The notes below the pieces were generated by a model that was not told the origin of the DNA, searched no databases, and saw only the letters and a program-made list of their open reading frames with translations. Positions 8,093 through 16,569 of a stretch of 26,058 nucleotides of DNA are shown here, in pieces (the stretch's first letter is position 1; every line of letters begins with the position of its first letter). The DNA lies in the NCBI GenBank assembly GCA_036274895.1, contig DASUEU010000076.1, positions 1 to 26,058 of the forward strand, read 5' to 3'. The position numbers were made by a program, and so were the translations under genes. The DNA is from CALMKX01 sp036274895 (lineage in GTDB: Bacteria; Acidobacteriota; Thermoanaerobaculia; Multivoradales; SZUA-115).

Positions 8093-8596
8093 GTGACAGT
8101 CAAGTCAGACCGCGAGCGCGAACGCGACCGCGAGAGCGAGTACATCGAGCAGGTCGTCCACATCAACCGCGTGACCAAGGTGGTCAAGGGCGGCAAGAAC
8201 TTCTCGTTCTCGGCCCTGGTGGTGATCGGGGACGGCAACGGCAACGTGGGTTACGGTACCGGCAAGGCCAAGGAAGTGCCGATGGCCATCCGTAAGGGTG
8301 TCGAGAGCGCGAAGCGCCGAATGGTGCAGATCCCGACCGCCGGCACCACCATCCCCCACGAGACCCTGGGCGTGTTCGGCTCGGGTCGAGTGCTGCTCAA
8401 GCCCGCCTCTCCCGGTACCGGCGTGATCGCCGGCGGGCCGGTGCGTGCGGTCATCGAGTCGGCCGGCATCCAGGACATCCTGACCAAGTCGCTCGGCACG
8501 ACCAACCCGCACAACGTGGTCAAGGCGACCTTTGCGGCCTTGCTCGACCTGCGCAACCCGGAAGAAGTGCGCCAGTCGCGCCGCGTCGAGGCGTAG
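8093..8596 (+). CDS. rpsE: 30S ribosomal protein S5
   Basis: A 167-residue S5/uS5, important for decoding fidelity and mRNA helicase activity at the entry channel. The double-stranded-RNA-binding-like N-domain has HINRVTKVVKGGKNFSFSAL, and the C-domain has GRVLLKPASPGTGVIAGGPV and SLGTTNPHNVVKATFAAL. The GTG at 8093 follows GAGGAAGGGG; the frame is open farther upstream but would overlap rplR. The first residues are unusually Arg/Glu/Asp-rich. Confidence 0.96.
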   Translation: MTVKSDRERERDRESEYIEQVVHINRVTKVVKGGKNFSFSALVVIGDGNGNVGYGTGKAKEVPMAIRKGVESAKRRMVQIPTAGTTIPHETLGVFGSGRVLLKPASPGTGVIAGGPVRAVIESAGIQDILTKSLGTTNPHNVVKATFAALLDLRNPEEVRQSRRVEA

Positions 8597-8627
8597 GCCT
8601 GGACGGACAAGAGGAGGGCCGACAGCG

Positions 8628-8828
8628 ATGGCTACGGAGAAGGCGAAGACGATCAGGATCCGGCAGGTTGGCAGCCTCGCCGGTTGCAAGCGTACCCACC
8701 GCGAGGTGGTCAGGGGGCTCGGCCTCCGGCGCATTCGCCACACGGTGGAGCGCGAAGACTCGCCGGCCGTGCGCGGCATGGTGGCCAAGGTCAGCTATAT
8801 CGTCGAGATCGTAGAGGATCCGTCATGA
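8628..8828 (+). CDS. rpmD: 50S ribosomal protein L30
   Basis: A 66-residue L30/uL30. The core TIRIRQVGSLAGCKRTHREV, then GLGLRRIRHTVEREDSPAVR, matches the family. ATG 8628 is supported by GAGGAGGG ten bases upstream. Its stop overlaps the start of rplO by four bases (ATGA), the coupling seen elsewhere in this cluster. Confidence 0.96.
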   Translation: MATEKAKTIRIRQVGSLAGCKRTHREVVRGLGLRRIRHTVEREDSPAVRGMVAKVSYIVEIVEDPS

Positions 8829-9265
8829 AGCTCAGCGAACTTTCCCCGGCACCGGGGAGCAAGCACAGCCGCAAGCGGGTCGGTCGCGGCCCGGGCTCCG
8901 GCCTCGGCAAGACCGCCGGCCGCGGTCAGAAGGGCCAGAAGTCGCGGTCCGGCTACAAGAGTCGCCCCGGGTTCGAGGGCGGTCAGATGCCCCTGGTTCG
9001 CCGAGTGCCCAAGCGGGGCTTCACCAACATCTTCCGGACCGAGCACACGGTGGTGAACGTGGCGCGTCTGGCCGAAGTGGAGCTCGCGGAGATCAACCCG
9101 GAGACCATGGTCGAGCTGGGGCTGGTCAAGAAAGGGTTGCCGGTCAAGGTGCTCGGCAACGGTGACATCACCAAGGCCCTGACGGTCGTGGCCCACAAGT
9201 TCAGCGCTGCCGCGCGCCAGAAGATCGAGGCGGCGGGTGGCCGCTGCGAGGAGCTGCCAGCGTGA
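8825..9265 (+). CDS. rplO: 50S ribosomal protein L15
   Basis: A 146-residue L15/uL15, a late 50S assembly protein. The start MKLSELSPAPGSKHSRKRVG and the glycine/basic extension RGPGSGLGKTAGRGQKGQKS are diagnostic, with FEGGQMPLVRRVPKRGF following. Start and stop overlap rpmD and secY by four bases each, so the three genes are probably translationally linked. Confidence 0.97.
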   Translation: MKLSELSPAPGSKHSRKRVGRGPGSGLGKTAGRGQKGQKSRSGYKSRPGFEGGQMPLVRRVPKRGFTNIFRTEHTVVNVARLAEVELAEINPETMVELGLVKKGLPVKVLGNGDITKALTVVAHKFSAAARQKIEAAGGRCEELPA

Positions 9266-10674
9266 TCGACAGCCTGCGCAACGTCTTCGCGATCCCGGAC
9301 CTGCGGAAGCGCCTGCTGTTCACCTTCGGGTTGCTCGCGGTCTATCGCCTGGGCTGCCACATCCCGACCCCGGGGATCGATCCGGCCCGGCTCCTGGAAT
9401 TCATGCAGAGCCAGGCCGGTTCGCTGCTCGGCTTCGTCAACACCTTCACCGGCGGCAGCCTGGGGCGCATCGCCATCTTCGCTCTGGGCATCATGCCCTA
9501 CATCACGGCGTCGATCATCCTGCAGCTGCTGCAGGTGGTGTGGCCCTATCTCGAAAAGCTCTCCAAGGAGGGCGAGATGGGCCGCCGCAAGATCACCCAG
9601 TACACCCGCTACGGCACGGTGGTGATCTCGGCCTTCCAGTCGATCGGTATCGCCTTGTTCCTCCAGGGCGCGCGGACCCCGAGCACCAACCTGCCCCTGG
9701 TGCCGGAGCCCGGCATCGGCTTCGTCTTGATGACCATCCTCACCCTGACCACGGGCTGCGCCTTCGTCATGTGGCTCGGTGAGCAGATCTCGGAGCGCGG
9801 CATCGGCAACGGCATCTCGCTGATCATCTTCGGCGGCATCGTCGTCGGTCTGATCCCCGCGATCATCAACACCACGCAGCGGGTGCTCTCGGGCGAGCTC
9901 AACCCGATCTTCATCGTCCTGCTCTGTGTGTTCATGGTCTTCGTGGTCGCCTTCATCGTCTTCATGGAGCGATCGCAGCGGCGCATCCCGGTGCAGTACG
10001 CCAAGCGCGTGGTGGGTCGCAAGATGTACGGTGGCCAGTCCACCTACCTGCCGCTGCGGGTCAACACCGGCGGCGTGATCCCGGTGATCTTCGCCAGCTC
10101 GATCCTGATGCTGCCGGTCACCGGCGCGCAGATGATCGGCCAGCGCTGGCCGTCGCTGGCCTGGCTGTCGCGGGGCTTCGAGTACATCTCCTACGCCTCG
10201 CCGTGGTACTACCTGCTCTACATCGCCGCGATCGTCTTCTTCTCGTACTTCTACGTGTCGATCATCTACAACCCGTCGGACGTCGCGGAGAACATGCGGA
10301 AGTACGGCGGGTTCATCCCGGGTATCCGGCCGGGCAAGCGTACCGCCGAGCACATCGACCGCATCCTGTCGCGCATCACGCTGATCGGCGCGCTCTATCT
10401 CTCGGCCGTGTCGGTGCTGCCGGACGTGCTGCTGTCGGGCGTCAAGCTGCGCTTCATCCCGTTCGTGGGTGACAGCATCGACGCCTTCCTGGTCGGCAAC
10501 GGCCTCGAGTGGATCACCACCGGTTCGGGCATCTCGTTCTACTTCGGCGGCACCTCGCTGCTGATCGTCGTCGGTGTCGCCATGGACTTCGTGCAGCAGG
10601 TCGAGAGTCAGCTGGTGATGCGCAACTACGAGGGCTTCATGAAGCGGGGCCGGATCAAGGGGCGGCGGGGCTAG
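9262..10674 (+). CDS. secY: Protein translocase subunit SecY
   Basis: A 470-residue polytopic membrane protein, the channel of the Sec translocon with SecE and SecG. About ten hydrophobic segments are visible. Family motifs include YRLGCHIPTPGIDP near residue 30, ALGIMPYITASIILQLL, EISERGIGNG-like GEQISERGIGNGISLIIF, and the cytoplasmic loop IPGIRPGKRTAEHID. The GTG start overlaps rplO by four bases. It is slightly longer than the Escherichia coli protein (443). Its place between rplO and adk is typical. Confidence 0.98.
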   Translation: MIDSLRNVFAIPDLRKRLLFTFGLLAVYRLGCHIPTPGIDPARLLEFMQSQAGSLLGFVNTFTGGSLGRIAIFALGIMPYITASIILQLLQVVWPYLEKLSKEGEMGRRKITQYTRYGTVVISAFQSIGIALFLQGARTPSTNLPLVPEPGIGFVLMTILTLTTGCAFVMWLGEQISERGIGNGISLIIFGGIVVGLIPAIINTTQRVLSGELNPIFIVLLCVFMVFVVAFIVFMERSQRRIPVQYAKRVVGRKMYGGQSTYLPLRVNTGGVIPVIFASSILMLPVTGAQMIGQRWPSLAWLSRGFEYISYASPWYYLLYIAAIVFFSYFYVSIIYNPSDVAENMRKYGGFIPGIRPGKRTAEHIDRILSRITLIGALYLSAVSVLPDVLLSGVKLRFIPFVGDSIDAFLVGNGLEWITTGSGISFYFGGTSLLIVVGVAMDFVQQVESQLVMRNYEGFMKRGRIKGRRG

Positions 10675-10677
10675 TCG

Positions 10678-11238
10678 ATGAGCGCTCGCAGGATCGTTCT
10701 GCTCGGCCCGCCGGGATGTGGCAAGGGCACCCAGGCGGCGCTCCTGTCCGGAGCGCTCGCGGTGCCCGCCATCTCGACCGGCGAGATGCTGCGCGATGCC
10801 GTGGCTCGAGGCAGTGAGCTCGGCCGGCAGGTCGAAGCGATCCTCGCCAGCGGACGGCTGGTGGATGACGAGACGATGGCCGGGGTCGTGGCCGAGCGGC
10901 TCGACCGGGAGGACGCCCGGCTGGGCTTCCTCCTCGACGGCTACCCTCGGACCCTGTCCCAGGCGGAGACCCTGGCCGGGATCCTCGACGGGCAGGGAAG
11001 CAAGCTCGACGCGGTTTTGTTGTTCGAGGTCCCGGAGGGCGTGCTGGTCGCGCGGGCTCTCGCGCGCAGGCGGGCGGACGATAACGAAGCGGTGATTCGC
11101 GAGCGCTTGCGGGTCTACCGGAGCCAGACGGCACCCCTCATTGGCCGCTATGAGGATGAGGGGCTGCTGCGAGCCATCGACGGCAACCAGTCGGTCGAGG
11201 CCGTGACGGCCGCGCTCACTGCGGCCCTCGGTGGATGA
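10678..11238 (+). CDS. adk: Adenylate kinase, short-LID type
   Basis: A 186-residue cytoplasmic adenylate kinase (ATP + AMP to 2 ADP). The P-loop GPPGCGKGT is at residues 9-17, the AMP-binding STGEMLRD follows, and LDGYPRTLSQAE is the NMP-domain signature. The segment between ARALARR and the DDNEAVIRERL motif lacks the about 30-residue LID insertion and its zinc cysteines found in most bacterial enzymes of 210-220 residues. It is therefore the short variant, as in Mycobacterium or cytosolic AK1. Three bases separate it from secY. Confidence 0.95.
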   Translation: MSARRIVLLGPPGCGKGTQAALLSGALAVPAISTGEMLRDAVARGSELGRQVEAILASGRLVDDETMAGVVAERLDREDARLGFLLDGYPRTLSQAETLAGILDGQGSKLDAVLLFEVPEGVLVARALARRRADDNEAVIRERLRVYRSQTAPLIGRYEDEGLLRAIDGNQSVEAVTAALTAALGG

Positions 11239-11242
11239 GAAG

Positions 11243-12001
11243 ATGGTCGTGCTCAAGACCCCGGCCGAGATCGATCTCATGGACCAGGCGAACCGTATCG
11301 TCCATGAGGTGTTGGAGGGCATTGCGGAGCGCATCGGTCCCGGTGTCACCACCGGCGAGCTCGATGCCTGGGCCGAGGCCCACATTCGCTCGCGCGGAGG
11401 GGTTCCGGCCTTCCTGAACTACCGCGGCTACCCGGCGACCCTGTGCACCTCGGTCAACGACGTGATCGTGCACGGCATCCCGAACCGCGCGCCCTTGCAG
11501 GAGGGCGACATCGTGGGGGTGGACTGCGGGGTGTTCTACAAGGGCTACTGCGGCGACGCCGCCCGTAGCTACGCGGTCGGCAAGATCGATGACGAGGCCG
11601 TCCGCTTGCTCGAGGTGACCAAGAAGGCCCTCGAGATCGCGGTGGGGCAGGCCCTCCCGGGAGGCCGCCTGCAGGACATCGGCTCTGCGGTCCAGGAGTA
11701 CGTGGAGTCCCAGGGCTTCTCGGTGGTGCGGGACTTCGTGGGGCATGGCATCGGAACCTCGATGCACGAGGAGCCCCAAGTGCCGAACTTCGGCCAGCGC
11801 GGCAAGGGGATGAGGCTCAAGCCCGGGCTGGTGCTGGCCATCGAGCCGATGGTCAACCAGGGGCGCTCGGCCGTGAAGGTCGACTCGGACGGTTGGACGG
11901 CGCGCACGGAGGATGGCTCCTTGTCGGCGCATTTCGAGTATTCGGTGGCGGTGACCCCACAGGGTCCGAGAATCTTGGGAACCGACGCCCGTCCGGTGTA
12001 G
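11243..12001 (+). CDS. map: Methionine aminopeptidase, type I
   Basis: Removes the initiator methionine from nascent proteins. The protein has 252 residues from ATG 11243, which follows GGTGGA by seven bases and gives the family-like N-terminus MVVLKTPAEIDLM. A GTG at 11231 inside the end of adk would add MDEK and lacks a visible Shine-Dalgarno. The five metal ligands of the pita-bread fold are present: Asp in VGVDCG, Asp in YCGDAARSY, His in FVGHGIG, Glu in LAIEPM and Glu in HFEYSV. secY-adk-map is a conserved trio. Confidence 0.96.
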   Translation: MVVLKTPAEIDLMDQANRIVHEVLEGIAERIGPGVTTGELDAWAEAHIRSRGGVPAFLNYRGYPATLCTSVNDVIVHGIPNRAPLQEGDIVGVDCGVFYKGYCGDAARSYAVGKIDDEAVRLLEVTKKALEIAVGQALPGGRLQDIGSAVQEYVESQGFSVVRDFVGHGIGTSMHEEPQVPNFGQRGKGMRLKPGLVLAIEPMVNQGRSAVKVDSDGWTARTEDGSLSAHFEYSVAVTPQGPRILGTDARPV

Positions 12002-12031
12002 ACTGGACCCTTTCGAGAGAGGAAGCGTAGT

Positions 12032-12250
12032 TTGGCCAAAGAAGAGGCGATCGAGGTCGAGGCGACAGTGGTCGAGCCACTGCCGAACGCGATGTTCCGC
12101 GTCGCGCTCGACAACGGGCACCAGGTCCTGGCCCACATCTCGGGCAAGATGCGCAAGCACTTCATCCACATCCTGCCCGGCGACAAGGTCAAGGTGGAGC
12201 TCTCGCCTTACGACTTGACCCGTGGACGAATCGTCTACCGGCTCAAGTAG
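12032..12250 (+). CDS. infA: Translation initiation factor IF-1
   Basis: A 72-residue OB-fold protein that occupies the A site during initiation with IF-2 and IF-3. The sequence has VEATVVEPLPNAMFRVALDN, HISGKMRKHFIHILPGDKVK and the end SPYDLTRGRIVYRLK. The start is TTG 12032; no ATG or GTG is available, and GAGAGGAAG lies about ten bases upstream. It is in the usual place between map and rpmJ. Confidence 0.97.
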   Translation: MAKEEAIEVEATVVEPLPNAMFRVALDNGHQVLAHISGKMRKHFIHILPGDKVKVELSPYDLTRGRIVYRLK

Positions 12251-12265
12251 CTCGGGAGGCTGAAG

Positions 12266-12379
12266 ATGAAAGTGCGTAGCAGCGTCAAGCGAATTTGCTC
12301 GAAGTGCAAGATGGTCCGCCGCAAGGGCGTGATCCGAGTGCTCTGCGAGAACCCCAAACACAAGCAGCGGCAGGGATAA
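12266..12379 (+). CDS. rpmJ: 50S ribosomal protein L36, zinc-binding type
   Basis: A 37-residue protein easily missed by length cut-offs. It reads MKVRSSVKRICSKCKMVRRK and ends NPKHKQRQG. Cys11, Cys14, Cys27 and His32 form the zinc site of the C+ version of L36/bL36. GGGAGG stands six bases before the ATG. It is the family's exact length and lies between infA and rpsM as in most bacteria. Confidence 0.97.
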   Translation: MKVRSSVKRICSKCKMVRRKGVIRVLCENPKHKQRQG

Positions 12380-12385
12380 GGCGAG

Positions 12386-12769
12386 ATGGCACGCATCGCG
12401 GGGGTCGACCTGCCCCAGAACAAGCAGGTCCTGATCGGTCTGACCTACATCTACGGCATCGGGCGTACGCGCTCGGCCAAGATCCTCGAGAAGGCCACAG
12501 TGCCTGAGACCACCAAGGTCAGGGAGCTCACCGAGGATGAGGCCCGGCGGATCCGCGCCGTCATCCAAGAAGAAGGGCGCGTCGAGGGTGACCTCCGCAA
12601 GGAGATCAGCCAGAACATCAAGCGCCTGATGGAGATCGGCTGCTACCGCGGGGTGCGGCATCGCCGCAATCTACCGGTCCGTGGCCAGCGCACCAACACC
12701 AACGCGCGTACCCGCAAGGGACCGCGCCGTGCTTCGGTGGCCGGCAAGAAGAAGGTCGGCAAGAAGTAG
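12386..12769 (+). CDS. rpsM: 30S ribosomal protein S13
   Basis: A 127-residue S13/uS13 in the 30S head, bridging to L5 and touching P-site tRNA. The start MARIAGVDLPQNKQVLIGLT and the helix-two-turn-helix region TYIYGIGRTRSAKIL are diagnostic. The C-terminus RHRRNLPVRGQRTNTNARTR ends in the usual basic tail. Six bases separate it from rpmJ. Confidence 0.98.
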   Translation: MARIAGVDLPQNKQVLIGLTYIYGIGRTRSAKILEKATVPETTKVRELTEDEARRIRAVIQEEGRVEGDLRKEISQNIKRLMEIGCYRGVRHRRNLPVRGQRTNTNARTRKGPRRASVAGKKKVGKK

Positions 12770-12782
12770 GACTGGAGAAGCC

Positions 12783-13196
12783 ATGGCGAAGGCAGCAGCG
12801 CAGAAGACCAAGAAAGAGCGGAAGGCCGGCAAGAAGAAGGATCGCCGGCCGGTCCCGCACGGGGTGGCCCACATTCAGGCCACCTTCAACAACACCCAGA
12901 TTGCGATCTCCGACCCGGAGGGCAACCTACTGTCCTGGTCCTCCGCCGGACGGATCGGCTTCAAGGGCTCTCGCAAAGGCACGCCGTTCGCGGCCCAGGT
13001 CGCCGCGCAGAGTGCCGGCGGAGCGGCGAAGGATCTCGGCGTGCGCAGCGTCGACGTGCTGGTCAAGGGCCCCGGTGCCGGCCGCGAGTCGGCGGTGCGG
13101 GCGCTCCAGTCCGCGGGCATCGAGGTCAAGTCGATCCGCGACGTCACGCCCGTTCCGCACAATGGTTGCCGGCCGCGCAAGCGCCGTCGGGTCTGA
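12783..13196 (+). CDS. rpsK: 30S ribosomal protein S11
   Basis: A 137-residue S11/uS11 of the 30S platform near the E site. Diagnostic parts are GVAHIQATFNNTQIAISDPE, SAGRIGFKGSRKGTPFAAQ and the end VTPVPHNGCRPRKRRRV. ATG 12783 follows CTGGAGAAGCC; the frame is open upstream inside rpsM but those residues are not S11-like. The first 20 residues are Lys/Ala-rich. Confidence 0.97.
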   Translation: MAKAAAQKTKKERKAGKKKDRRPVPHGVAHIQATFNNTQIAISDPEGNLLSWSSAGRIGFKGSRKGTPFAAQVAAQSAGGAAKDLGVRSVDVLVKGPGAGRESAVRALQSAGIEVKSIRDVTPVPHNGCRPRKRRRV

Positions 13197-13216
13197 TCTG
13201 GAGAGAAGAGAACACT

Positions 13217-13846
<630 letters not shown>

Positions 13847-13874
13847 CGGCAGCCGCTTACGGAGGTTTCACTCC

Positions 13875-14855
13875 ATGCAAGGCAAGGGTTTTCAGCGCCC
13901 CCGGCGCTTGGAAGTCGATACGGCGACCTTGTCGCCGACTTATGGCAAGTTCATGGCCCAGCCGTTCGAGCGCGGCTTCGCCACCACCATCGGTAACGCG
14001 CTTCGCCGCTGTCTGCTGTCGTCCATCGAGGGCGCGGCGGCCACGTCGGTGAAGATCGAAGGTGTCCACCACGAGTTCTCGGCGATCCCGGGCGTGGTCG
14101 AGGACGTCACCGACATCATGCTCAACATCCGCACCATCCCGATGCGCCTCCACAGCGACGAGCCCCGCTACTTGACGGTCAACATCAAGGGCCCGGCGGT
14201 GGTCACCTCGGGGGACCTCGAGGGCGACCCGTCGATCGAGATCATCGACCCGGACGTGCGCATCGCCACCCTGAACGAGGACGGCCACCTGACCATGCAG
14301 CTGCTGATCAAGAAGGGTCGCGGCTACGTGGCAGCGGAGCGCAACAAGGAGGCCGGGCTCGACATCGGCTGGGTGGCGGTGGACTCGGCCCACAGCCCGG
14401 TGCGCAAGGTCAACTTCCGCGTCGAGGCCGCCCGTCTGGGTCAGACCACCGACTACGAGCGGCTGGTGCTCGAGGTCTGGACCAACGGCACGGTGGCGCC
14501 GGAGGAGGCCGTCTCGCTCGCCTCCCAGCTGCTCAAGGAGCACCTCGGCATCTTCGTCTCGGCCGAGGAGAGCTCTCGCGGCGATGCCGCGGACGCCAAG
14601 GGCGAGGAGCTGGCGGGCATGGATGCCCTGCTCGCCCGGCGCATCGAGGAGCTCAACCTCTCGGTGCGCTCCGCCAACTGTCTCAAGAACGCCAACATCA
14701 ACACCCTGCGGGAGCTGGTGCGCAAGACCGAGAAGGACATGCTCGAGACCAAGAACTTCGGTAGGAAGTCGCTCGAGGAGCTGCAAGAGCTCCTGGGCCG
14801 TCTCGGCCTCCAATTCGGGATGAACGTGCCGGAGCGCGCCGGGGCCGACGCCTAG
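13875..14855 (+). CDS. rpoA: RNA polymerase alpha subunit
   Basis: A 326-residue alpha subunit that nucleates RNA polymerase assembly. The N-terminal domain has YGKFMAQPFERGFATTIGNA followed by LRRCLLSSIEGAA; the C-terminal domain starts near residue 245 with IEELNLSVRSANCLKNANI and contains TLRELVRKTEKDMLETKNFG. The Arg and Asn of VRSANCLK correspond to the UP-element-contacting residues. GGAGG lies nine bases before the ATG. The rpsD-rpoA-rplQ order is canonical. Confidence 0.98.
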   Translation: MQGKGFQRPRRLEVDTATLSPTYGKFMAQPFERGFATTIGNALRRCLLSSIEGAAATSVKIEGVHHEFSAIPGVVEDVTDIMLNIRTIPMRLHSDEPRYLTVNIKGPAVVTSGDLEGDPSIEIIDPDVRIATLNEDGHLTMQLLIKKGRGYVAAERNKEAGLDIGWVAVDSAHSPVRKVNFRVEAARLGQTTDYERLVLEVWTNGTVAPEEAVSLASQLLKEHLGIFVSAEESSRGDAADAKGEELAGMDALLARRIEELNLSVRSANCLKNANINTLRELVRKTEKDMLETKNFGRKSLEELQELLGRLGLQFGMNVPERAGADA

Positions 14856-14867
14856 GAGCTCGAGACC

Positions 14868-15275
14868 ATGCGCCACAATCGCCAAGGAAGAAAGCTCGGG
14901 CGGACGTCGTCACATCGTCTGGCGATGTTCAGCAACCAGCTGGCGTCGCTCATCCAGCACCAGCGGATCGTGACCACGCTCGAGAAGGCGAAGGAGCTGC
15001 GGCCGATCGCCGAGCGCCTGGTCACCCACGGCAAGTCCAACACCGTGCACGCGCGGCGCCTGGTCGCCCGCTGGGTACCCGATCGCACGGTGATCAAGAA
15101 GCTCTTCGACGAGATCGCGCCCCAGTACGCCACCCGCCCGGGCGGCTACCTGCGCATCGTCAAGCTCGGACCCCGGAAGGGCGACGCCGCCGAGGTGGCC
15201 GTCCTCCAGTTCGTCGAGTACGAGTGGTCACCCAAGGCCAAGGCCGAGGAAGCCAAGACCGCGGCGAAGAACTGA
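14868..15275 (+). CDS. rplQ: 50S ribosomal protein L17
   Basis: A 135-residue L17/bL17, last gene of the alpha operon. The start MRHNRQGRKLGRTSSHRLAM and the middle THGKSNTVHARRLVARWVPD are diagnostic, with GGYLRIVKLGPRKGDAAEVA near the end. The tail is Lys/Ala/Glu-rich and varies in the family. AGGAG lies nine bases upstream. A strong terminator follows 31 bases after the stop. Confidence 0.97.
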   Translation: MRHNRQGRKLGRTSSHRLAMFSNQLASLIQHQRIVTTLEKAKELRPIAERLVTHGKSNTVHARRLVARWVPDRTVIKKLFDEIAPQYATRPGGYLRIVKLGPRKGDAAEVAVLQFVEYEWSPKAKAEEAKTAAKN

Positions 15276-15306
15276 GGCGTCAAGCCCCAACCCAAGCAAC
15301 ACCGGA

Positions 15307-15334
15307 AAGCCGGGCCGTGAGGCCCGGCTTTTTT
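15307..15334 (+). terminator. Rho-independent terminator of the ribosomal superoperon
   Basis: AAGCCGGGCC and GGCCCGGCTT form a perfect 10-bp stem around a GTGA loop and run into six T residues on the + strand. It lies between convergent rplQ and sspB. On the minus strand only a three-T run follows the stem, so it should be efficient mainly for the ribosomal transcript. Confidence 0.93.
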
Positions 15335-15346
15335 GTTGCTGTGGAG

Positions 15347-15814
15347 CTACCGCTTCCGGAACTCCGCCAGGCTCACCACGGAACCTGCCCGGCGGGTGGC
15401 GGGCTCCTCGGTGGTCTCAGCAGCCTCGGTTTCCTCTTGGACCGGGCCATCCTCCGGCATCTCGGGGGGGGGCTCGAAGGAGAGGCCGAACTGGGCGCCG
15501 GGATCGACAAAGGCGGTGACGGATTGGTAGGGGACCGTGAGGCGGTGGCGGACGCCACCGAAGGCGAGGGTGACGGAGAAGGCGTCGGTCTCGACCTCGA
15601 GGTCCCAGTACTGGTGCTGGATGACGATCTTCATCTCGGTCGGGTAAAGGTCACGCAGCACCGGGGAGATGCCCACGCCCGGGTAGTCCGTGCGGAAGCC
15701 GATCAGGAAGTGATGACCGTCCGTGAGGCCCTCGCGGGCGGTTTCCCGCAGGGCGAAGCACATCACCTGCCGGAGGGCGTCCAGGACCATGCGCTGGTAG
15801 TCGAAGCGAGACAC
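15347..15814 (-). CDS. sspB: ClpXP adaptor, SspB family
   Basis: A 155-residue protein resembling alphaproteobacterial SspB. SspB tethers ssrA-tagged or specific substrates to the ClpXP protease in the cytoplasm. The fold spans about residues 1-115 with FDYQRMVLDALRQVM, HHFLIGFRTDYPGV, MKIVIQHQYWDLEVETDAFS and PYQSVTAFVDPGAQFGL. A Glu/Pro-rich flexible linker follows, then the C-terminal peptide VVSLAEFRKR, equivalent to the ClpX-binding tail. The start is GTG. It converges on rplQ and diverges from the glycosylase gene with only 20 bases between. Confidence 0.9.
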   Translation of the reverse strand: MSRFDYQRMVLDALRQVMCFALRETAREGLTDGHHFLIGFRTDYPGVGISPVLRDLYPTEMKIVIQHQYWDLEVETDAFSVTLAFGGVRHRLTVPYQSVTAFVDPGAQFGLSFEPPPEMPEDGPVQEETEAAETTEEPATRRAGSVVSLAEFRKR

Positions 15815-15819
15815 GGTGC

Positions 15820-15825
15820 TAATGT
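15820..15825 (+). promoter_or_regulatory. Possible extended -10 element for the glycosylase gene
   Basis: TG, one base, then TAATGT (15817-15825) resembles an extended -10 hexamer. It ends nine bases before the ATG, so transcription would start at or within about three bases of the start codon and give a leaderless mRNA. No Shine-Dalgarno is visible before that ATG, which fits. No good -35 is visible. This is inference from a short motif. Confidence 0.35.
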
Positions 15826-15834
15826 TCGCACCCT

Positions 15835-16569
15835 ATGCCCGGGAAAGCCAGCGCAGCGGCCCGGCTCGAGGCCGTGGAGGCGCAGCTCTCGGCCGCGCTG
15901 GGCAGCCTCTCCTTCCGTCCCCCCGTCGCCTACGTCTACAACGCGCTCGAGTACGCCGCCACGCCCCACCGCGCTTACCTGCGGCGCTGGGCGCGCTCCG
16001 GGGTGGAGGCGGTCTTCCTGGGCATGAACCCCGGCCCCTTCGGCATGGCCCAGACCGGCGTGCCCTTCGGCGAGGTCGGGCTGGTGCGGGACTTCCTGGG
16101 CATCGACGGACCGGTGGGCAAGCCCGAGCGTGAGCATCCCAAACGCCCGGTCGAAGGCTTCGCGTGCCGCCGCAGCGAAGTCTCGGGCCAGCGGCTCTGG
16201 GGCTTCGTGCGGGATCGCTTCGCCACGCCCGAGGCGTTCTTCGCCCGCTTCTTCGTCGCCAACTACTGCCCGCTGCTGTTCCTCGAAGAGGGTGGCCGCA
16301 ACCTGACGCCGGACAAGCTCGCCGCGGCGGACCGCGAGCCCCTGCTGGCCGCGTGCGATCAGGCCCTGGCCGAGACGATCGCCATCCTCTCCCCCCGCCT
16401 GGTGGTCGGCGTCGGCAAGTTCGCCGAGGACCGGGCGCGCTCGGTGCTCGCCGGCACGGGCGTGCCCCTGGGCGGCATCCTCCACCCCAGCCCGGCCAGC
16501 CCGGCAGCCAACCGCGACTGGGCGGGGGTGGTGGTGGGGCAACTGAAGGACCTGGGAATCGACTTGTAG
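15835..16569 (+). CDS. SMUG1-type uracil-DNA glycosylase
   Basis: A 244-residue base-excision repair enzyme of uracil-DNA glycosylase family 3 (SMUG1), which removes uracil and some oxidised pyrimidines. Motif 1 is nearly identical to animal SMUG1: GMNPGPFGMAQTGVPFGEV starting at Gly63, with Asn65 as the catalytic Asn equivalent. Motif 2 HPSPASP begins at His217, the second key residue, followed by ANRDW. The core FRPPVAYVYNALEYAATPHR near residue 27 is also SMUG1-like. It lies divergent to sspB. Its TAG stop forms part of a palindromic repeat. Confidence 0.93.
   Translation: MPGKASAAARLEAVEAQLSAALGSLSFRPPVAYVYNALEYAATPHRAYLRRWARSGVEAVFLGMNPGPFGMAQTGVPFGEVGLVRDFLGIDGPVGKPEREHPKRPVEGFACRRSEVSGQRLWGFVRDRFATPEAFFARFFVANYCPLLFLEEGGRNLTPDKLAAADREPLLAACDQALAETIAILSPRLVVGVGKFAEDRARSVLAGTGVPLGGILHPSPASPAANRDWAGVVVGQLKDLGIDL

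Noticed and set aside
8983..11385. An 800-codon open frame on the minus strand across rplO, secY, adk and map
   Set aside because: It is antisense to four well-conserved genes, is extremely His/Asp/Arg-rich with no family motif, and reflects high GC third positions.
11216..12661. A 481-codon minus-strand open frame across map, infA, rpmJ and rpsM
   Set aside because: Antisense to essential genes; no signature, no Shine-Dalgarno, shadow composition.
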